Notes: generated by a model from the letters alone, not told the origin. A stretch of 64,000 nt of DNA from UBA5972 sp964637875 (GCA_964637875.1 CAZWXK010000005.1:17924-81923), one strand, 5' to 3'; numbered from the stretch's first letter, positions 18,123-27,508 are shown. Numbers and translations are program-made.

Positions 18123-18758
18123 ATGAAGGGCATGGAGACAGGCGACATCCGGGATACCGACGAGGATACGGGCCAGGATGCGGGCCGGGATGCGGGCCGG
18201 GATGCGGGCGTCTCGATGACGCTGGGGGTGGTGATCCGCAAATCCCCCGCCCAGGGCCCCTGGGCCGAATGGGTCTGGCGCGCGGTCGGCGTGCTGCCCG
18301 GTGCCGATGACGCCCATTGGGCCGTGCTGCGGCGCGAGGGGGCGGCCGTCGAATACCATGCCGCCACGGTCGAACTCGAACTGCATCCCAGCGACGCCCC
18401 GGCCTATCTGGCCGAGCTGTCCACCCGGGTGCCCTCGGTCTATGTGGTTCTGCGCAATGACGACGACCCTGCCTCGGAACACGAGATCGAGGTGGCGCTT
18501 GCGACCGTATCGCCCTTCGAGGCCCAGGATTACGCCGATACCGGCGAGGAAATGATCGAACAGGTGCCCATGCCCCCCGGTTTGCGACAATGGGTAAGCA
18601 GCTTTGCCGAGGCCCATCACGACCCGGCGCCCTTTGTCAAGCGCCGGCGCGACCGCGCCAGTGTCTCGCGTGTCGATGACGGGGTGGGCGATGCGCGCAT
18701 CCGGCAGGCCAGCGATGTCTACCGCGCGCCGCGCCGCAAGGGCGAGGTGATCCAGTGA
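18123..18758 (+). CDS. DUF3305 domain-containing protein
   Basis: The conserved DUF3305 region runs from TLGVVIRKSPAQGPWAEW to PFVKRRRDRAS. The family is known only from its association with DUF3306 and molybdenum/tungsten formate dehydrogenase genes, and biochemical function is unknown. The first 31 residues are a poorly conserved acidic tail containing a 12-bp in-frame repeat (GRDA units). Translation could instead begin at the Met just before TLGVV (ATG at 18216). The ATG at 18123 was kept because AGGA-type sequence precedes it. The stop overlaps the GTG start of DUF3306, showing translational coupling. Confidence 0.85.
   Translation: MKGMETGDIRDTDEDTGQDAGRDAGRDAGVSMTLGVVIRKSPAQGPWAEWVWRAVGVLPGADDAHWAVLRREGAAVEYHAATVELELHPSDAPAYLAELSTRVPSVYVVLRNDDDPASEHEIEVALATVSPFEAQDYADTGEEMIEQVPMPPGLRQWVSSFAEAHHDPAPFVKRRRDRASVSRVDDGVGDARIRQASDVYRAPRRKGEVIQ
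18160..18207. repeat. 12-bp tandem repeat in the DUF3305 N-terminus
   Basis: Three copies of GCCRGGATGCGG follow one degenerate copy, encoding the tetrapeptide series Gly-Arg-Asp-Ala. The array lies outside the conserved domain and is in frame. Confidence 0.9.
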
Positions 18759-19483
18759 GCGGGCCGCGCAACAGGGGAATCTTCGAGGCGTGGTCGCAAC
18801 GCAAGGCCCGCGTGCGCGCCGAGGAAGAGGCCCTGGCCCGGCGCCGGGCCGCGCGCCAGGCCGCCGAAGCACGAGAAAGGCGCGAGGCCGAACATGCCGG
18901 CCGCAGCGATGCCGAGATCCTGGCGGCCCTCGACCTGCCCGACCCCGACCAGCTGGGCGCCGAGGACGATTTCACCGCCTTCATGCGCGCGGCCATCCCG
19001 GAACGCCTGCGCCGGCGGGCATTGCGCCGGCTGTGGGGGGTTGACCCGCTGCTGGCAAATGTCGATGGGCTGGTCGATTACGGCGAGGATTTCACCCGCT
19101 CGGAAACCGCCTGGCGCGCGGTCGAGAGCGTCTGGCAGGCCGGGCGCGAAAGGCTGCCCGACGACCGGGAGAAACGGCGCGCGAAAGATGCGCCTGGCGC
19201 ACCGCCCCCCCCGGACGCTGCGGCAACCGGTGCGGCGCGCCTGGAGCGGGTCGATGACGTGGGCGCCGATGACCCCACCCATCGCCCCACCCATCCTGGC
19301 GCGCGCGCGGCTGCAAACGACAGATCGGCCGACATCCCGGGCGCCGGCGGGGGCGATCGGGGGTCTCTTGCCTCGGCCGGGGCAGCGGCGGGCAGCCAGC
19401 CACCCCCGACCCGCCCTGCGGCACGCCGGCGCATGCGCTTTGCCTTTACCCCTTCAACGGAAATGGACGGAACCAGCAGATGA
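18755..19483 (+). CDS. DUF3306 domain-containing protein
   Basis: This 242-residue protein begins with a charged coiled-coil-like N-terminus (FEAWSQRKARVRAEEE). The DUF3306 core follows: DDFTAFMRAAIPERLRRRALRRLW and VDPLLANVDGLVDYGEDF, about residues 70-120. The C-terminal half is low-complexity and proline/alanine-rich, ending in RRMRFAF. The start is GTG, overlapping the DUF3305 stop; the stop in turn overlaps the torD ATG. DUF3305, DUF3306 and TorD are therefore translated together ahead of the formate dehydrogenase genes, consistent with an enzyme-maturation role that remains unproven. A doubled 12-bp unit (CCCCACCCATCS) lies at 19273-19296. Confidence 0.87.
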   Translation: MSGPRNRGIFEAWSQRKARVRAEEEALARRRAARQAAEARERREAEHAGRSDAEILAALDLPDPDQLGAEDDFTAFMRAAIPERLRRRALRRLWGVDPLLANVDGLVDYGEDFTRSETAWRAVESVWQAGRERLPDDREKRRAKDAPGAPPPPDAAATGAARLERVDDVGADDPTHRPTHPGARAAANDRSADIPGAGGGDRGSLASAGAAAGSQPPPTRPAARRRMRFAFTPSTEMDGTSR

Positions 19484-20085
19484 ACGCCACCACCCACCCC
19501 GACATTGCCGAAGAGGACCGCCTGCGCGCCGATTTCTATGACTTTCTGGGTGCATTGCTGGCCGGGCCGCCCGATCGCGCGCTGCTGGACAAGACAGCCG
19601 CGCTGAAAGGCGACGACAGCCCCCTGGGCCAGGCCATCGGCGCCCTTGCCAGGATCGCCGGAAAATCCACTCCGGCGCGCATCGAGCGCGAATTCACCGA
19701 GCTTTTCATCGGCGTCGGCCGGGGCGAGCTGCTGCCCTATGCCAGCTATTACCTGACCGGATTCCTGAACGAAAAGCCGCTTGCCACCCTCAGGGGCGAG
19801 ATGGCCAGCCTCGGGATCACCCGCGCACCCAATGTCTTTGAGCCCGAGGACAACATCGCATCCCTGTTCGAGATGATGGCCGGCATGATCCTCGGCCGCT
19901 TTGGCGCCCCGGTGCCGCTGGCCCGTCAGGCCGCATTCTTCAACAGGCATGTGGGGGCCTGGGCCGGGCATTTCATGGCCGATCTCGAAAAGGCGCGCAG
20001 CGCCGTCTTTTACGGCCCGGTGGGCACCGCCGGGCGCATCTTTATCGACATCGAGCGCGAGGCCTTTCGGATGATGCCGAACTGA
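19480..20085 (+). CDS. TorD-family molybdoenzyme chaperone
   Basis: This 201-residue all-helical cytoplasmic chaperone binds the Tat signal of a molybdoenzyme and guards it until cofactor insertion. The typical helix region is present (DFYDFLGALLAGPPDRALLD), as is the family signature EREFTELFIGVGRGELLPY. Its client is presumably FdhA, whose Tat signal is encoded 0.4 kb downstream. The ATG overlaps the DUF3306 stop (ATGA). Length is normal. Confidence 0.9.
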   Translation: MNATTHPDIAEEDRLRADFYDFLGALLAGPPDRALLDKTAALKGDDSPLGQAIGALARIAGKSTPARIEREFTELFIGVGRGELLPYASYYLTGFLNEKPLATLRGEMASLGITRAPNVFEPEDNIASLFEMMAGMILGRFGAPVPLARQAAFFNRHVGAWAGHFMADLEKARSAVFYGPVGTAGRIFIDIEREAFRMMPN

Positions 20086-20168
20086 TCCTGTTCACCGTCC
20101 CGCGCATGAGCGCGCGGGGCCAGCGCAGCGCCCGCATCACCGGGCACAAGAAAGAGGAGGAAAAAAGG

Positions 20169-20369
20169 ATGAGCGAAAAGGAAGGGAAAGCCGCGCCCAG
20201 CAGACGCGACTTTCTGAAATTTGCGTCGGTTTCCGCACCCGCCGCCGTGGCCGTGGCCGCGACGACAGCGGTCCGTGCCCAGGCTGACGCCAACGACCCC
20301 TCGCCCGAGGGGGAGGAATGGCGCGAAACCGCACATATGCGCGCCTATCTCGACAGCGCCCGGTTCTGA
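20169..20369 (+). CDS. Small Tat-signal protein of the formate dehydrogenase operon
   Basis: This 66-residue protein has a twin-arginine signal (SRRDFLKFASVSAPAAVAV) and almost nothing after it: about 27 acidic residues ending EWRETAHMRAYLDSARF. A strong AAGAGGAGG lies upstream, with a second AAGGATG at the start itself; the ATG at 20169 is favoured by the latter. Such tiny Tat proteins often precede fdhA in related operons. Possible roles are a co-exported partner subunit or a decoy substrate for TorD. The function is unknown. Confidence 0.82.
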   Translation: MSEKEGKAAPSRRDFLKFASVSAPAAVAVAATTAVRAQADANDPSPEGEEWRETAHMRAYLDSARF

Positions 20370-20386
20370 GGCGCTGACGAATCCGT

Positions 20387-20411
20387 CCCGGGGTTGCGCA
20401 AGGCCCCCGGG
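20387..20411 (+). promoter_or_regulatory. Hairpin between the small Tat gene and fdhA
   Basis: A 7-bp stem (CCCGGGG/CCCCGGG) encloses an 11-nt loop. There is no T-tract. It may shape the relative yield of the very small upstream gene and fdhA in the shared transcript. Confidence 0.4.
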
Positions 20412-20470
20412 GAATGATGACACCAACATTGCGCCTGCGGCATCTGCGGGGCGCAATCAGGGAGAATGAA

Positions 20471-23359
20471 ATGCTCAGGAAAAAGACCAACGGGGTTGCG
20501 AGACGCCCCCAGCGGACAAGCCTGCTTTCCGACATTGCCAATGCCTCGGTCGATCGGCGCAGTTTTCTGCGTGGCTCGGGCCTGGCCATCGGCGGGCTGG
20601 CGGCGATCGGCGCAACCGGAGGCACGGTGACCCGCGCCGAAGCGGCGATCAAGTCGGATATCAAGACGGTCAAATCGGTCTGCACCCACTGCGCGGTCGG
20701 CTGCACGGTGATGGCGGGGGTCGAAAACGGCGTCTGGACCCGGCAGGAACCGGGTTGGGACAGCCCGTTCAACCTCGGCGGCCATTGCGCCAAGGGCGCG
20801 GCGGTGCGCGATCATGCGATCGGGGAACGGCGCCTGAAATATCCGATGAAAAAGGTCAATGGCGCATGGAAACGCATCAGCTGGGACCAGGCGATCAACG
20901 AGATCGGTGACAAGCTGCTGAAAATCCGCGAGGAAAGCGGCCCCGACAGCGTCTACTGGCTGGGCAGCGCCAAGCACAGCAACGAACAGGCCTATCTGTT
21001 CCGCAAGTTTGCCGCCTATTGGGGTACCAACAACGTCGATCACCAGGCGCGGATCTGTCACTCGACCACGGTCGCGGGTGTTGCAAACACCTGGGGCTAT
21101 GGCGCAATGACCAACAGCTTCAATGACATCCACAACAGCCGCGCGATGATCCTGTTCGGCTCGAACCCGGCCGAGGCGCATCCGGTCGCATTGCTGCACA
21201 TCCTGCGCGCAAAAGAGCAGAACAACGCCCCCCTGATCGTGGTCGATCCGCGATTCACGCGCACCGCGGCGCATGCCGACGAATACATGCGCATCCGCCC
21301 CGGCACCGACGTGCCGGTGATCTGGGGCCTGTTGTGGCACATCTTCGAAAACGGCTGGGAGGACAAGGAATTCATCCGCACCCGGGTCTATGGCATGGAC
21401 GAGATCCGCAAGGAGGTCAAGAAATGGACCCCCGACGAGGTCGAGCGTGTCACCGGCGTGCCCGGCAGCCAGATGGAGCGGGTCGCGCGCACGCTTGCCA
21501 ACAACCGCCCCGGCACGATCATCTGGTGCATGGGCGGCACCCAGCACCATATCGGCAACAACAACACGCGGGCCTATTGCATCCTTCAGCTGGCGCTGGG
21601 CAACATGGCGCGCACCGGCGGCGGCGCCAACATCTTCCGCGGCCATGACAACGTGCAGGGCGCAACCGATGTCTGCGTACTGTCCCACAGCCTGCCCGGC
21701 TATTACGGCCTGTCGGCGGGCGCCTGGGCCCACTGGGCGCGGGTCTGGGAGGAGGATCTCGACTGGCTCAAGGGGCGGTTCGACACGCTCGTGACCAAGG
21801 GCGGCAAGAAGAAGTCGCTGATGAACCTCAAGGGGATTCCGGTCAGCCGCTGGTTCGACGGCGTTCTCGAAAAGAAGGACAGGATCGACCAGCCCGACAA
21901 TGTGCGCGGCATGGTATTCTGGGGCCACGCCCCCAACAGCCAGACCCGCGGCGTCGATGAAAAGAAGGCCATGGAGATGCTCGACATCATGGTCGTCATC
22001 GACCCCTATCCGACGGTCTCGGCGGTGATGAGCGACCGCACCGACGGCATCTATCTGCTGCCGGCGGCCACCCAGTTCGAGACCCGCGGATCGGTTACCG
22101 CCTCGAACCGTTCGGTGCAGTGGCGCGACCAGGTGGTGGACCCGCTGTTCGAAAGCCTGCCCGACCATGTGATCATGGCCAAGTTCGCGAAAAAGTTCGG
22201 CTTTGCCGACCGCTTTTTCCGCAATATCAGCATGGACGGCCCGGACGAGCCCAATGTCGAGGACATCACCCGTGAATTCAACCGCGGCATGTGGACGATC
22301 GGCTATACCGGCTGGGCGCCCGAACGCATCAAGGCGCACATGAAGTACCAGCACATGTTCGACCGCACCACGCTTCAGGCCATCGGCGGGCCGGTGGACG
22401 GCGAATATTACGGCCTGCCATGGCCATGCTGGGGGACGCCCGAGATGAAACATCCCGGCACGCCGGTCCTCTATGACATGAGCAAGCCGGTCGCCAAGGG
22501 CGGCCTGACCTTCCGCGCCCGTTTCGGGGTGGAACGCAACGGCGTCAACCTGCTGGCCGAGGGGGTCTATTCCCAGGGCTCGGAAATCCAGGACGGCTAT
22601 CCCGAATTCACCATGGCGATGCTCAAGAAGCTGGGCTGGGACAAGGACCTCACCGACGAGGAACGCAAGGTGATCGAGGGCATTGCCGGCGACAAGACCA
22701 ACTGGAAGACCGACCTGTCGGGCGGCATCCAGCGGGTCGCGATCAAGCATGGCTGCGCGCCTTTCGGCAACGCCAAGGCCCGCGCCGTGGTCTGGACCTT
22801 CCCCGACCCGGTGCCGGTCCATCGCGAGCCTCTCTATACGCCCCGACGCGACCTTGTGGCGGATTACCCGACCTACAAGGACAAGCAGGCCTATCGTCTG
22901 CCGACGCTCTATGAATCGATCCAGAAGCAGGATTTCAGCAAGGAATATCCGATGATCCTGACATCCGGGCGTCTGGTCGAATACGAAGGCGGTGGCGACG
23001 AAAGCCGCTCGAACCCCTGGCTGGCCGAACTCCAGCAGGAGATGTTCGCCGAGATCCACCCGCGCGACGCCAACAACCTGGGCATTCGCGACGGGCAGGA
23101 CATCTGGGTCGAGGGGGCCGAGGGCGGCCGGGTCAAGGTCAAGGCCATGGTCACCCGTCGCGTGGGCGAAGGCGTCGTCTTCATGCCCTTCCATTTCGGC
23201 GGCCATTTCGAGGGCAAGGACCTGAGGGACAGATACCCCGAAGGCGCCGATCCCTATGTGCTCGGCGAAGCGGCCAACACGGCCATGACCTATGGCTATG
23301 ACTCGGTCACCCAGATGCAGGAGTCGAAAGTGACCCTCTGCAAGGTCAGCGCAGCGTAA
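20471..23359 (+). CDS. fdhA: Formate dehydrogenase catalytic subunit (periplasmic, Cys-type, Mo/W bis-MGD)
   Basis: The 962-residue protein oxidises formate to CO2 at a molybdenum or tungsten bis-MGD site. It has a Tat signal (RRSFLRGSG, Arg29-Arg30), a [4Fe-4S] motif with Cys71, Cys74, Cys78 and Cys106, and the active-site segment ARICHSTTVAG. The metal ligand is Cys196, encoded by TGT at 21056, so no selenocysteine is used. The neighbouring His is also present. FNDIHNSRAMILFGSNPAEAHP and the C-terminal MGD-binding domain are intact. AGGGAGAATGAAATG fixes the start at 20471. It is cotranscribed with FdhB 12 bp downstream. The family resembles E. coli FdnG/FdoG. Confidence 0.95.
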   Translation: MLRKKTNGVARRPQRTSLLSDIANASVDRRSFLRGSGLAIGGLAAIGATGGTVTRAEAAIKSDIKTVKSVCTHCAVGCTVMAGVENGVWTRQEPGWDSPFNLGGHCAKGAAVRDHAIGERRLKYPMKKVNGAWKRISWDQAINEIGDKLLKIREESGPDSVYWLGSAKHSNEQAYLFRKFAAYWGTNNVDHQARICHSTTVAGVANTWGYGAMTNSFNDIHNSRAMILFGSNPAEAHPVALLHILRAKEQNNAPLIVVDPRFTRTAAHADEYMRIRPGTDVPVIWGLLWHIFENGWEDKEFIRTRVYGMDEIRKEVKKWTPDEVERVTGVPGSQMERVARTLANNRPGTIIWCMGGTQHHIGNNNTRAYCILQLALGNMARTGGGANIFRGHDNVQGATDVCVLSHSLPGYYGLSAGAWAHWARVWEEDLDWLKGRFDTLVTKGGKKKSLMNLKGIPVSRWFDGVLEKKDRIDQPDNVRGMVFWGHAPNSQTRGVDEKKAMEMLDIMVVIDPYPTVSAVMSDRTDGIYLLPAATQFETRGSVTASNRSVQWRDQVVDPLFESLPDHVIMAKFAKKFGFADRFFRNISMDGPDEPNVEDITREFNRGMWTIGYTGWAPERIKAHMKYQHMFDRTTLQAIGGPVDGEYYGLPWPCWGTPEMKHPGTPVLYDMSKPVAKGGLTFRARFGVERNGVNLLAEGVYSQGSEIQDGYPEFTMAMLKKLGWDKDLTDEERKVIEGIAGDKTNWKTDLSGGIQRVAIKHGCAPFGNAKARAVVWTFPDPVPVHREPLYTPRRDLVADYPTYKDKQAYRLPTLYESIQKQDFSKEYPMILTSGRLVEYEGGGDESRSNPWLAELQQEMFAEIHPRDANNLGIRDGQDIWVEGAEGGRVKVKAMVTRRVGEGVVFMPFHFGGHFEGKDLRDRYPEGADPYVLGEAANTAMTYGYDSVTQMQESKVTLCKVSAA

Positions 23360-23371
23360 GGAGACAGAAAA

Positions 23372-23965
23372 ATGGCACGAATGAAATTTCTCTGCGACGC
23401 CGATCGCTGCATCGAGTGCAACGCCTGCGTCACCGCCTGCAAGAACGAGAACGGCGTTCCATGGGGCATCAACCGGCGCCGCGTCGTCACCATCAATGAC
23501 GGCAAGCCGGGGGAAAGATCGATCTCGATCGCCTGCATGCATTGTTCGGATGCGCCCTGCATGGCGGTCTGCCCGGTGGACGTGTTCTATCAGACCGATA
23601 CCGGCATCGTGTTGTGGTCCAAGGATCTGTGCATCGGCTGCGGCTATTGCTTTTACGCATGCCCCTTCGGCGCGCCGCAATTCCCGCAGTCCGGCAATTT
23701 CGGCAGCCGCGGCAAGATGGACAAATGCACCTTCTGCGCCGGCGGCCCCGAGCCCGACAATTCCCAGGCCGAATACCAGAAATACGGCCGCAACCGGATT
23801 GCCGAAGGCAAGCTGCCGATCTGTGCCGAGATGTGTTCGACCAAGGCATTGCTGGCCGGAGACGGGGACGTGATCGCCACCATCTATCGCGAGCGTGTGG
23901 TCGCACGCGGCTTTGGCGCCGGCGCCTGGGGCTGGGGTACCGCCTATGGCAAGAAGGCGGGCTGA
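23372..23965 (+). CDS. fdhB: Formate dehydrogenase iron-sulfur subunit
   Basis: The 197-residue subunit carries four ferredoxin-like cysteine clusters: CIECNACVTAC, CMHCSDAPCMAVCPVD, CIGCGYCFYACPFG and CTFC...C. These pass electrons from FdhA to the cytochrome b subunit. It has no signal peptide of its own and is presumably exported in complex with Tat-targeted FdhA. Unlike E. coli FdnH it lacks a C-terminal transmembrane helix. TAAGGAGA precedes the start. It is followed by a strong intra-operon hairpin before fdhC. Confidence 0.95.
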   Translation: MARMKFLCDADRCIECNACVTACKNENGVPWGINRRRVVTINDGKPGERSISIACMHCSDAPCMAVCPVDVFYQTDTGIVLWSKDLCIGCGYCFYACPFGAPQFPQSGNFGSRGKMDKCTFCAGGPEPDNSQAEYQKYGRNRIAEGKLPICAEMCSTKALLAGDGDVIATIYRERVVARGFGAGAWGWGTAYGKKAG

Positions 23966-23995
23966 GAAATCCCGACCACTACCTGCCTGAAACTC

Positions 23996-24023
23996 CACGG
24001 GGCGGCCTGTCCGCCGCCCCGTG
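23996..24023 (+). promoter_or_regulatory. Strong 11-bp-stem hairpin between fdhB and fdhC
   Basis: CACGGGGCGGC pairs perfectly with GCCGCCCCGTG around a 6-nt loop. No T-run follows, so it is more likely an RNA-processing or 3'-end-stabilising element that favours the FdhAB part of the message than a full terminator. Confidence 0.6.
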
Positions 24024-24050
24024 CGCGCATACGCAATCGGGGATAGACGC

Positions 24051-25341
24051 ATGTCGCTACGCTGGTTTTTCATCCTGCTCGCGATCCCGGCACTGCTGAT
24101 GCTGGCGCGGCTGCCCGGCGCGGCCCAGCAGAGCGGGGCCACGGCACCGGACAATACGCAACGGGGCATAACGGAACGGGGCANNNNNNNNNNNNNNNNN
24201 NNNNNNNNNNNNNNNNNNNNNNNNNNNNNNNNNNNNNNNNNNNNNNNNNNNNNNNNNNNNNNNNNNNNNNNNNNNNNNNNNNNAACGGGGCATAACGGAA
24301 CGGGGCAGACAGACGCTCGAGGACATACTTGCCCGCCAGAAGGCGGCGCTGAGGGGGCTGAAACTGTCCCCCGGAGCTGCGGCCACGACGTCGAGCGGGC
24401 CGGATACGGGATCTGGCGCGCCCCCCTCGATTGCCGGCCCGCTGGGTCCGCGGGGGGGACAATCGCTGTCAGACATCTGGAACCGCTGGCGCGGGGGTGA
24501 TCCGCTGAACCTGCTCAGGCCCTATTCGGCCGATCAGGTGATGACGACCTCGGGCGAGCAATGGCGCCTTCTGCGGGTCAACTATATCCGCAAATATGCC
24601 GGCTGGCTGCCGGCGGGGGTGATCGTCCTGCTGGCGGCGGCGCTGCTGTTCAGGGGCAGGATGCGCATCACCAATGGCCGGGCCGGGCGCACCATCCCGC
24701 GCTTTACCACCACCCAGCGCGTCGCCCACTGGTTTACCGCCGGCGTTTTCATCCTGCTGGCGTTGACGGGGTTGCTGATCCTGCTGGGCCGACCCCTGAT
24801 CCTGCCTTGGCTGGGCCATGATGCCCATTCGGTCCTGGTCAGCGCGGCCATGCAGGCGCACAACCTGTTCGGCCCCATCTTCATCGCCGCGCTTGTCTGG
24901 CTGTTCGTCAAGTTCCTGCCGGGCAATTTCTTTCATCCGGTCGATCTGCGCTGGATCCTGCGTCTGGGCGGCTTTTTCGGAGGGCATGTCAGCTCGGGAC
25001 GGTTCAATTTTGGCGAAAAGGCGTGGTTCTGGCTTCTGGCGATTGTCGGTGTCGTGCTGAGCATCACCGGCCTGGCCATGGAATTTCCGTGGCTGTTTGC
25101 AGATCTGCGCTGGCTTCAGCTGTCAACGGTGCTGCATGCGCTTGGCGCGATCGTGCTGATCTCGGTTGCGCTGGGACATATCTATATCGGCAGCATCGGG
25201 ATGGAGGGCGCGATCGACGCCATGCTTGACGGCGAGGTGGACGAGAACTGGGCCCGCGAGCATCACGACCTCTGGTATCACGAGGTCACATCAGGTGCGG
25301 CCGCAGAGCCGGCCACAGCCAAGGAGGAGGCATCGGCATGA
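24051..25341 (+). CDS. fdhC: Formate dehydrogenase cytochrome b subunit (interrupted by an assembly gap)
   Basis: The membrane subunit transfers electrons from FdhB to quinone through two b haems. A signal-like start (MSLRWFFILLAIPALLML) is followed by a periplasmic extension with LEDILARQKAAL. The membrane core starts near 24601, with TTQRVAHWFTAGVFILLALTG and the later HNLFGPIFIAALVWLFVKFLPG, HALGAIVLISVALGHIY and EGAID segments; haem-ligand histidines are visible. As written, the gap at 24184-24283 breaks the frame, but joining the identical 24-bp flanks gives an intact 388-residue protein. The stop overlaps the next gene's ATG at 25338. Confidence 0.9.
24184..24283. other. Assembly gap (100 N) inside a 15-bp tandem repeat of fdhC
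   Basis: The 24 bases on either side are identical and consist of about one and a half units of AACGGGGCATAACGG, encoding Arg-Gly-Ile-Thr-Glu repeats. Overlapping the flanks removes 124 positions and makes the fdhC length 1167 nt, a multiple of three. Extra repeat units could still be missing. Confidence 0.9.
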
Positions 25342-25982
25342 GTTTTCTGCAGATCGTCGAGGGGCCGCTGTTCTGGGTTTCGGCCGGGGTTTTCGTCCTT
25401 GGCGCCCTGTGGCGCATGGGCGCCCTGATCGCCATGAAACGGCGCCGTGACATCGCCCCGCCGAGGGGCTCGGCCGCGGCCGGATTCATCAAGGGCAACC
25501 TGCGCCATTTTCTGCCACGGGCGACATTCGCCCGGCGAACCTGGATCCATCTGGCCGGGGGATACGGCTTTCACCTGGGGCTGTTCGTGCTGCTGCTGTT
25601 CGCCGCCCCCCATATCGCCTTTCTCGACAAGCGGATCCTGGGCTTTTCCTGGCCGGCGCTGCCGCGATGGGCCTTTATCCTGGTTGCCGAGATCGCCTTT
25701 GCCGGGCTGATCATCCTGTGGGTACGGCGGATTTCGGATCCGGTCATGAGGCTGATCTCGGATGCCGACGACCATATCGGCAGCTGGCTGACCTTTCTGG
25801 TCATGCTGAGCGGCTGTTTCGCCCTTCAGCAGAGCCATGACGCCCTGCGTGCGACCCACATGTTTCTGGTCGATGTCTGGCTGCTGTATTTCCCGTTCTC
25901 GCGCCTGATGCATGCCTTTACCTTTGTCCTGTCACGGGGACACACGGGCGCGACCTATGGCAGAAAGGGGGTCACGCCATGA
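25338..25982 (+). CDS. NarI/DsrM-like membrane cytochrome b subunit
   Basis: This 214-residue integral membrane protein has about five hydrophobic segments. Histidines in WIHLAGGYGFHLGLF, SDADDHIGSW and RLMHAFTF are positioned like the haem b ligands of NarI, DsrM and HdrE. These families exchange electrons between quinone and a cytoplasmic iron-sulfur partner. The start overlaps fdhC (ATG at 25338 before its stop at 25339-25341), and the stop overlaps the start of the HdrD/DsrK-like gene (ATGA). It therefore appears to be the membrane half of a two-subunit DsrMK/HdrED-like module attached to the formate dehydrogenase operon. Confidence 0.82.
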   Translation: MSFLQIVEGPLFWVSAGVFVLGALWRMGALIAMKRRRDIAPPRGSAAAGFIKGNLRHFLPRATFARRTWIHLAGGYGFHLGLFVLLLFAAPHIAFLDKRILGFSWPALPRWAFILVAEIAFAGLIILWVRRISDPVMRLISDADDHIGSWLTFLVMLSGCFALQQSHDALRATHMFLVDVWLLYFPFSRLMHAFTFVLSRGHTGATYGRKGVTP

Positions 25983-27426
25983 CCGATCGGCAAACGGATC
26001 AACACACGGATCAACACACGGNNNNNNNNNNNNNNNNNNNNNNNNNNNNNNNNNNNNNNNNNNNNNNNNNNNNNNNNNNNNNNNNNNNNNNNNNNNNNNN
26101 NNNNNNNNNNNNNNNNNNNNNACGGATCAACACACGGATCAACACACGGGCGACGCCGAAGCGGCGGTCGCGAAATTCCTGGAATTCACCGATGGTGCGG
26201 TGGCCTCGTATTTCGAATCCTGCGTCCATTGCGGGGAATGTGCCGAGGCCTGCCATTTCTACCTGAGCACGGGCGAGGCGAAATACACCCCCACATACAA
26301 GCTGTTCCCCATGGTCAAGGCCTATCGACGCGCGCGCGCGCCCCTGCATTCGGTGCGCGACATGTTCGGCCTGCTGCCCGACAACCCGACCCTGGACGAG
26401 CTGCGGGAATGGGGGCCGCTGGTCTATGACAGCTGCACCATGTGCGGGCGTTGCACCCTGGTCTGCCCGATGGGCATCGACATCGCCGGCACCATCGCCA
26501 AAATGCGCGAAGGCTATGTCGCCGCGGGCCTGGCCCCCGAGGGGCTGGTTCATGCAACCGAGATGGTGAAACGGACCACCAGCCCCATGGGCGTCACTGC
26601 CAAGGCCCTGCGCGCGCAGGTCGAGCACCAGGAAAAGGAAACCGGCATCCCCATCAGCCTCGATCAGGAGGGGGCCGAATACATGGCCATCCTGTCCTCG
26701 ATGGAGATCATGGGCTATCCCGAGGTAATCGGGGCCTATGCCCGCCTGTTCAAGGCGGCCGACATCAGCTGGACGATTTCGACCAAGGCCTACGAGGCGA
26801 CCAATATCGGGGTGCAGATCGGCTCGGGGGCGCTGGCGCGCGAAATCGTGCAGCGCGTGGTCGATGCCGCCGAGGAGCTGGGCGTCAAGCATGTCATCAG
26901 CCCCGAATGCGGCCATGCCTATGGCGCGCTGCGCTGGGCGGGGCCGAACCTGATCGGGCGGTCCTATGATTTCGAGGTCGTGCATATCATCGAACTGCTG
27001 GACCGGCTGCGCCGCGAGGGCAGGCTGCCCGTGGGCGCGCGGGACGATCGCCGCATCACGCTCCACGATCCCTGCCAGATCGTGCGCCGGGGCGGCCTGC
27101 TGAAAGAGCCGCGCCGACTGCTGGACATGGCCAGCGCCGATTTCGTCGAGATGGACAACGCCGGCATCGGCAATCTGTGCTGCGGCGGCGGTGGCGGCGT
27201 CTCGGCCAATCCACGCGCGGCCGAGCTGCAATCCAGGGCATTCTCGTGCAAGCTGGACCAGCTGGACGCCATTGACGGGTTGCAGGCCGTGGTGGTGCCT
27301 TGCGCAAATTGCCGCTCGGTCTTCGAGGATGCGCTGGACGAACGCGACATCGACCGTTTCGAAATCATCGGCCTGGGCGAACTCGTGGCCTCGACGCTGG
27401 CCCCGGACGGGAACAGGCAAGGTTGA
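25979..27426 (+). CDS. HdrD/DsrK-like iron-sulfur oxidoreductase (interrupted by an assembly gap)
   Basis: The cytoplasmic partner carries two 4Fe-4S motifs (CVHCGECAEACHF and CTMCGRCTLVCPMG) and a CCG domain pair. The latter shows HDPCQIVRRGG, NLCCGGGGG and VVPCANC, as in HdrD, DsrK and HdrB, where the Cys-rich site handles a disulfide or thiol. The N-terminus contains 12-bp repeat units (Thr-Asp-Gln-His) interrupted by the gap at 26022-26121. Merging the 28-bp identical flanks gives 439 residues in frame. With the preceding cytochrome b it forms a likely quinone-linked oxidoreductase. The actual thiol or other substrate is unknown; no DsrC, sHdr or lipoate-binding-protein gene is in the window. 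Confidence 0.85.
26022..26121. other. Assembly gap (100 N) inside a 12-bp tandem repeat
   Basis: Flanks of 28 bp are identical and made of ACGGATCAACAC units. Merging them removes 128 positions and gives 1320 nt for the HdrD/DsrK-like gene, a multiple of three. The true repeat number cannot be told from this assembly. Confidence 0.9.
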
Positions 27427-27508
27427 TATTCACCGGACACTGGCGCAGGATGACTCCGGGGCCGGCATCCGGCCGGCTGCCCTCGATCCAGCGGAAACCG
27501 GAGGCGCC

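Noticed and set aside
21056..21058. Possible selenocysteine at the formate dehydrogenase active site
   Set aside because: The codon is TGT, giving cysteine; there is no in-frame TGA and no SECIS is needed.
20345..24169. Long minus-strand open frame opposite fdhA and fdhB
   Set aside because: The plus strand encodes well-conserved formate dehydrogenase subunits; the antisense frame has no known motifs.
24184..24283. Frameshifted or broken formate dehydrogenase gamma gene
   Set aside because: Merging the identical 24-bp flanks of the N-run restores one continuous 388-residue reading frame.
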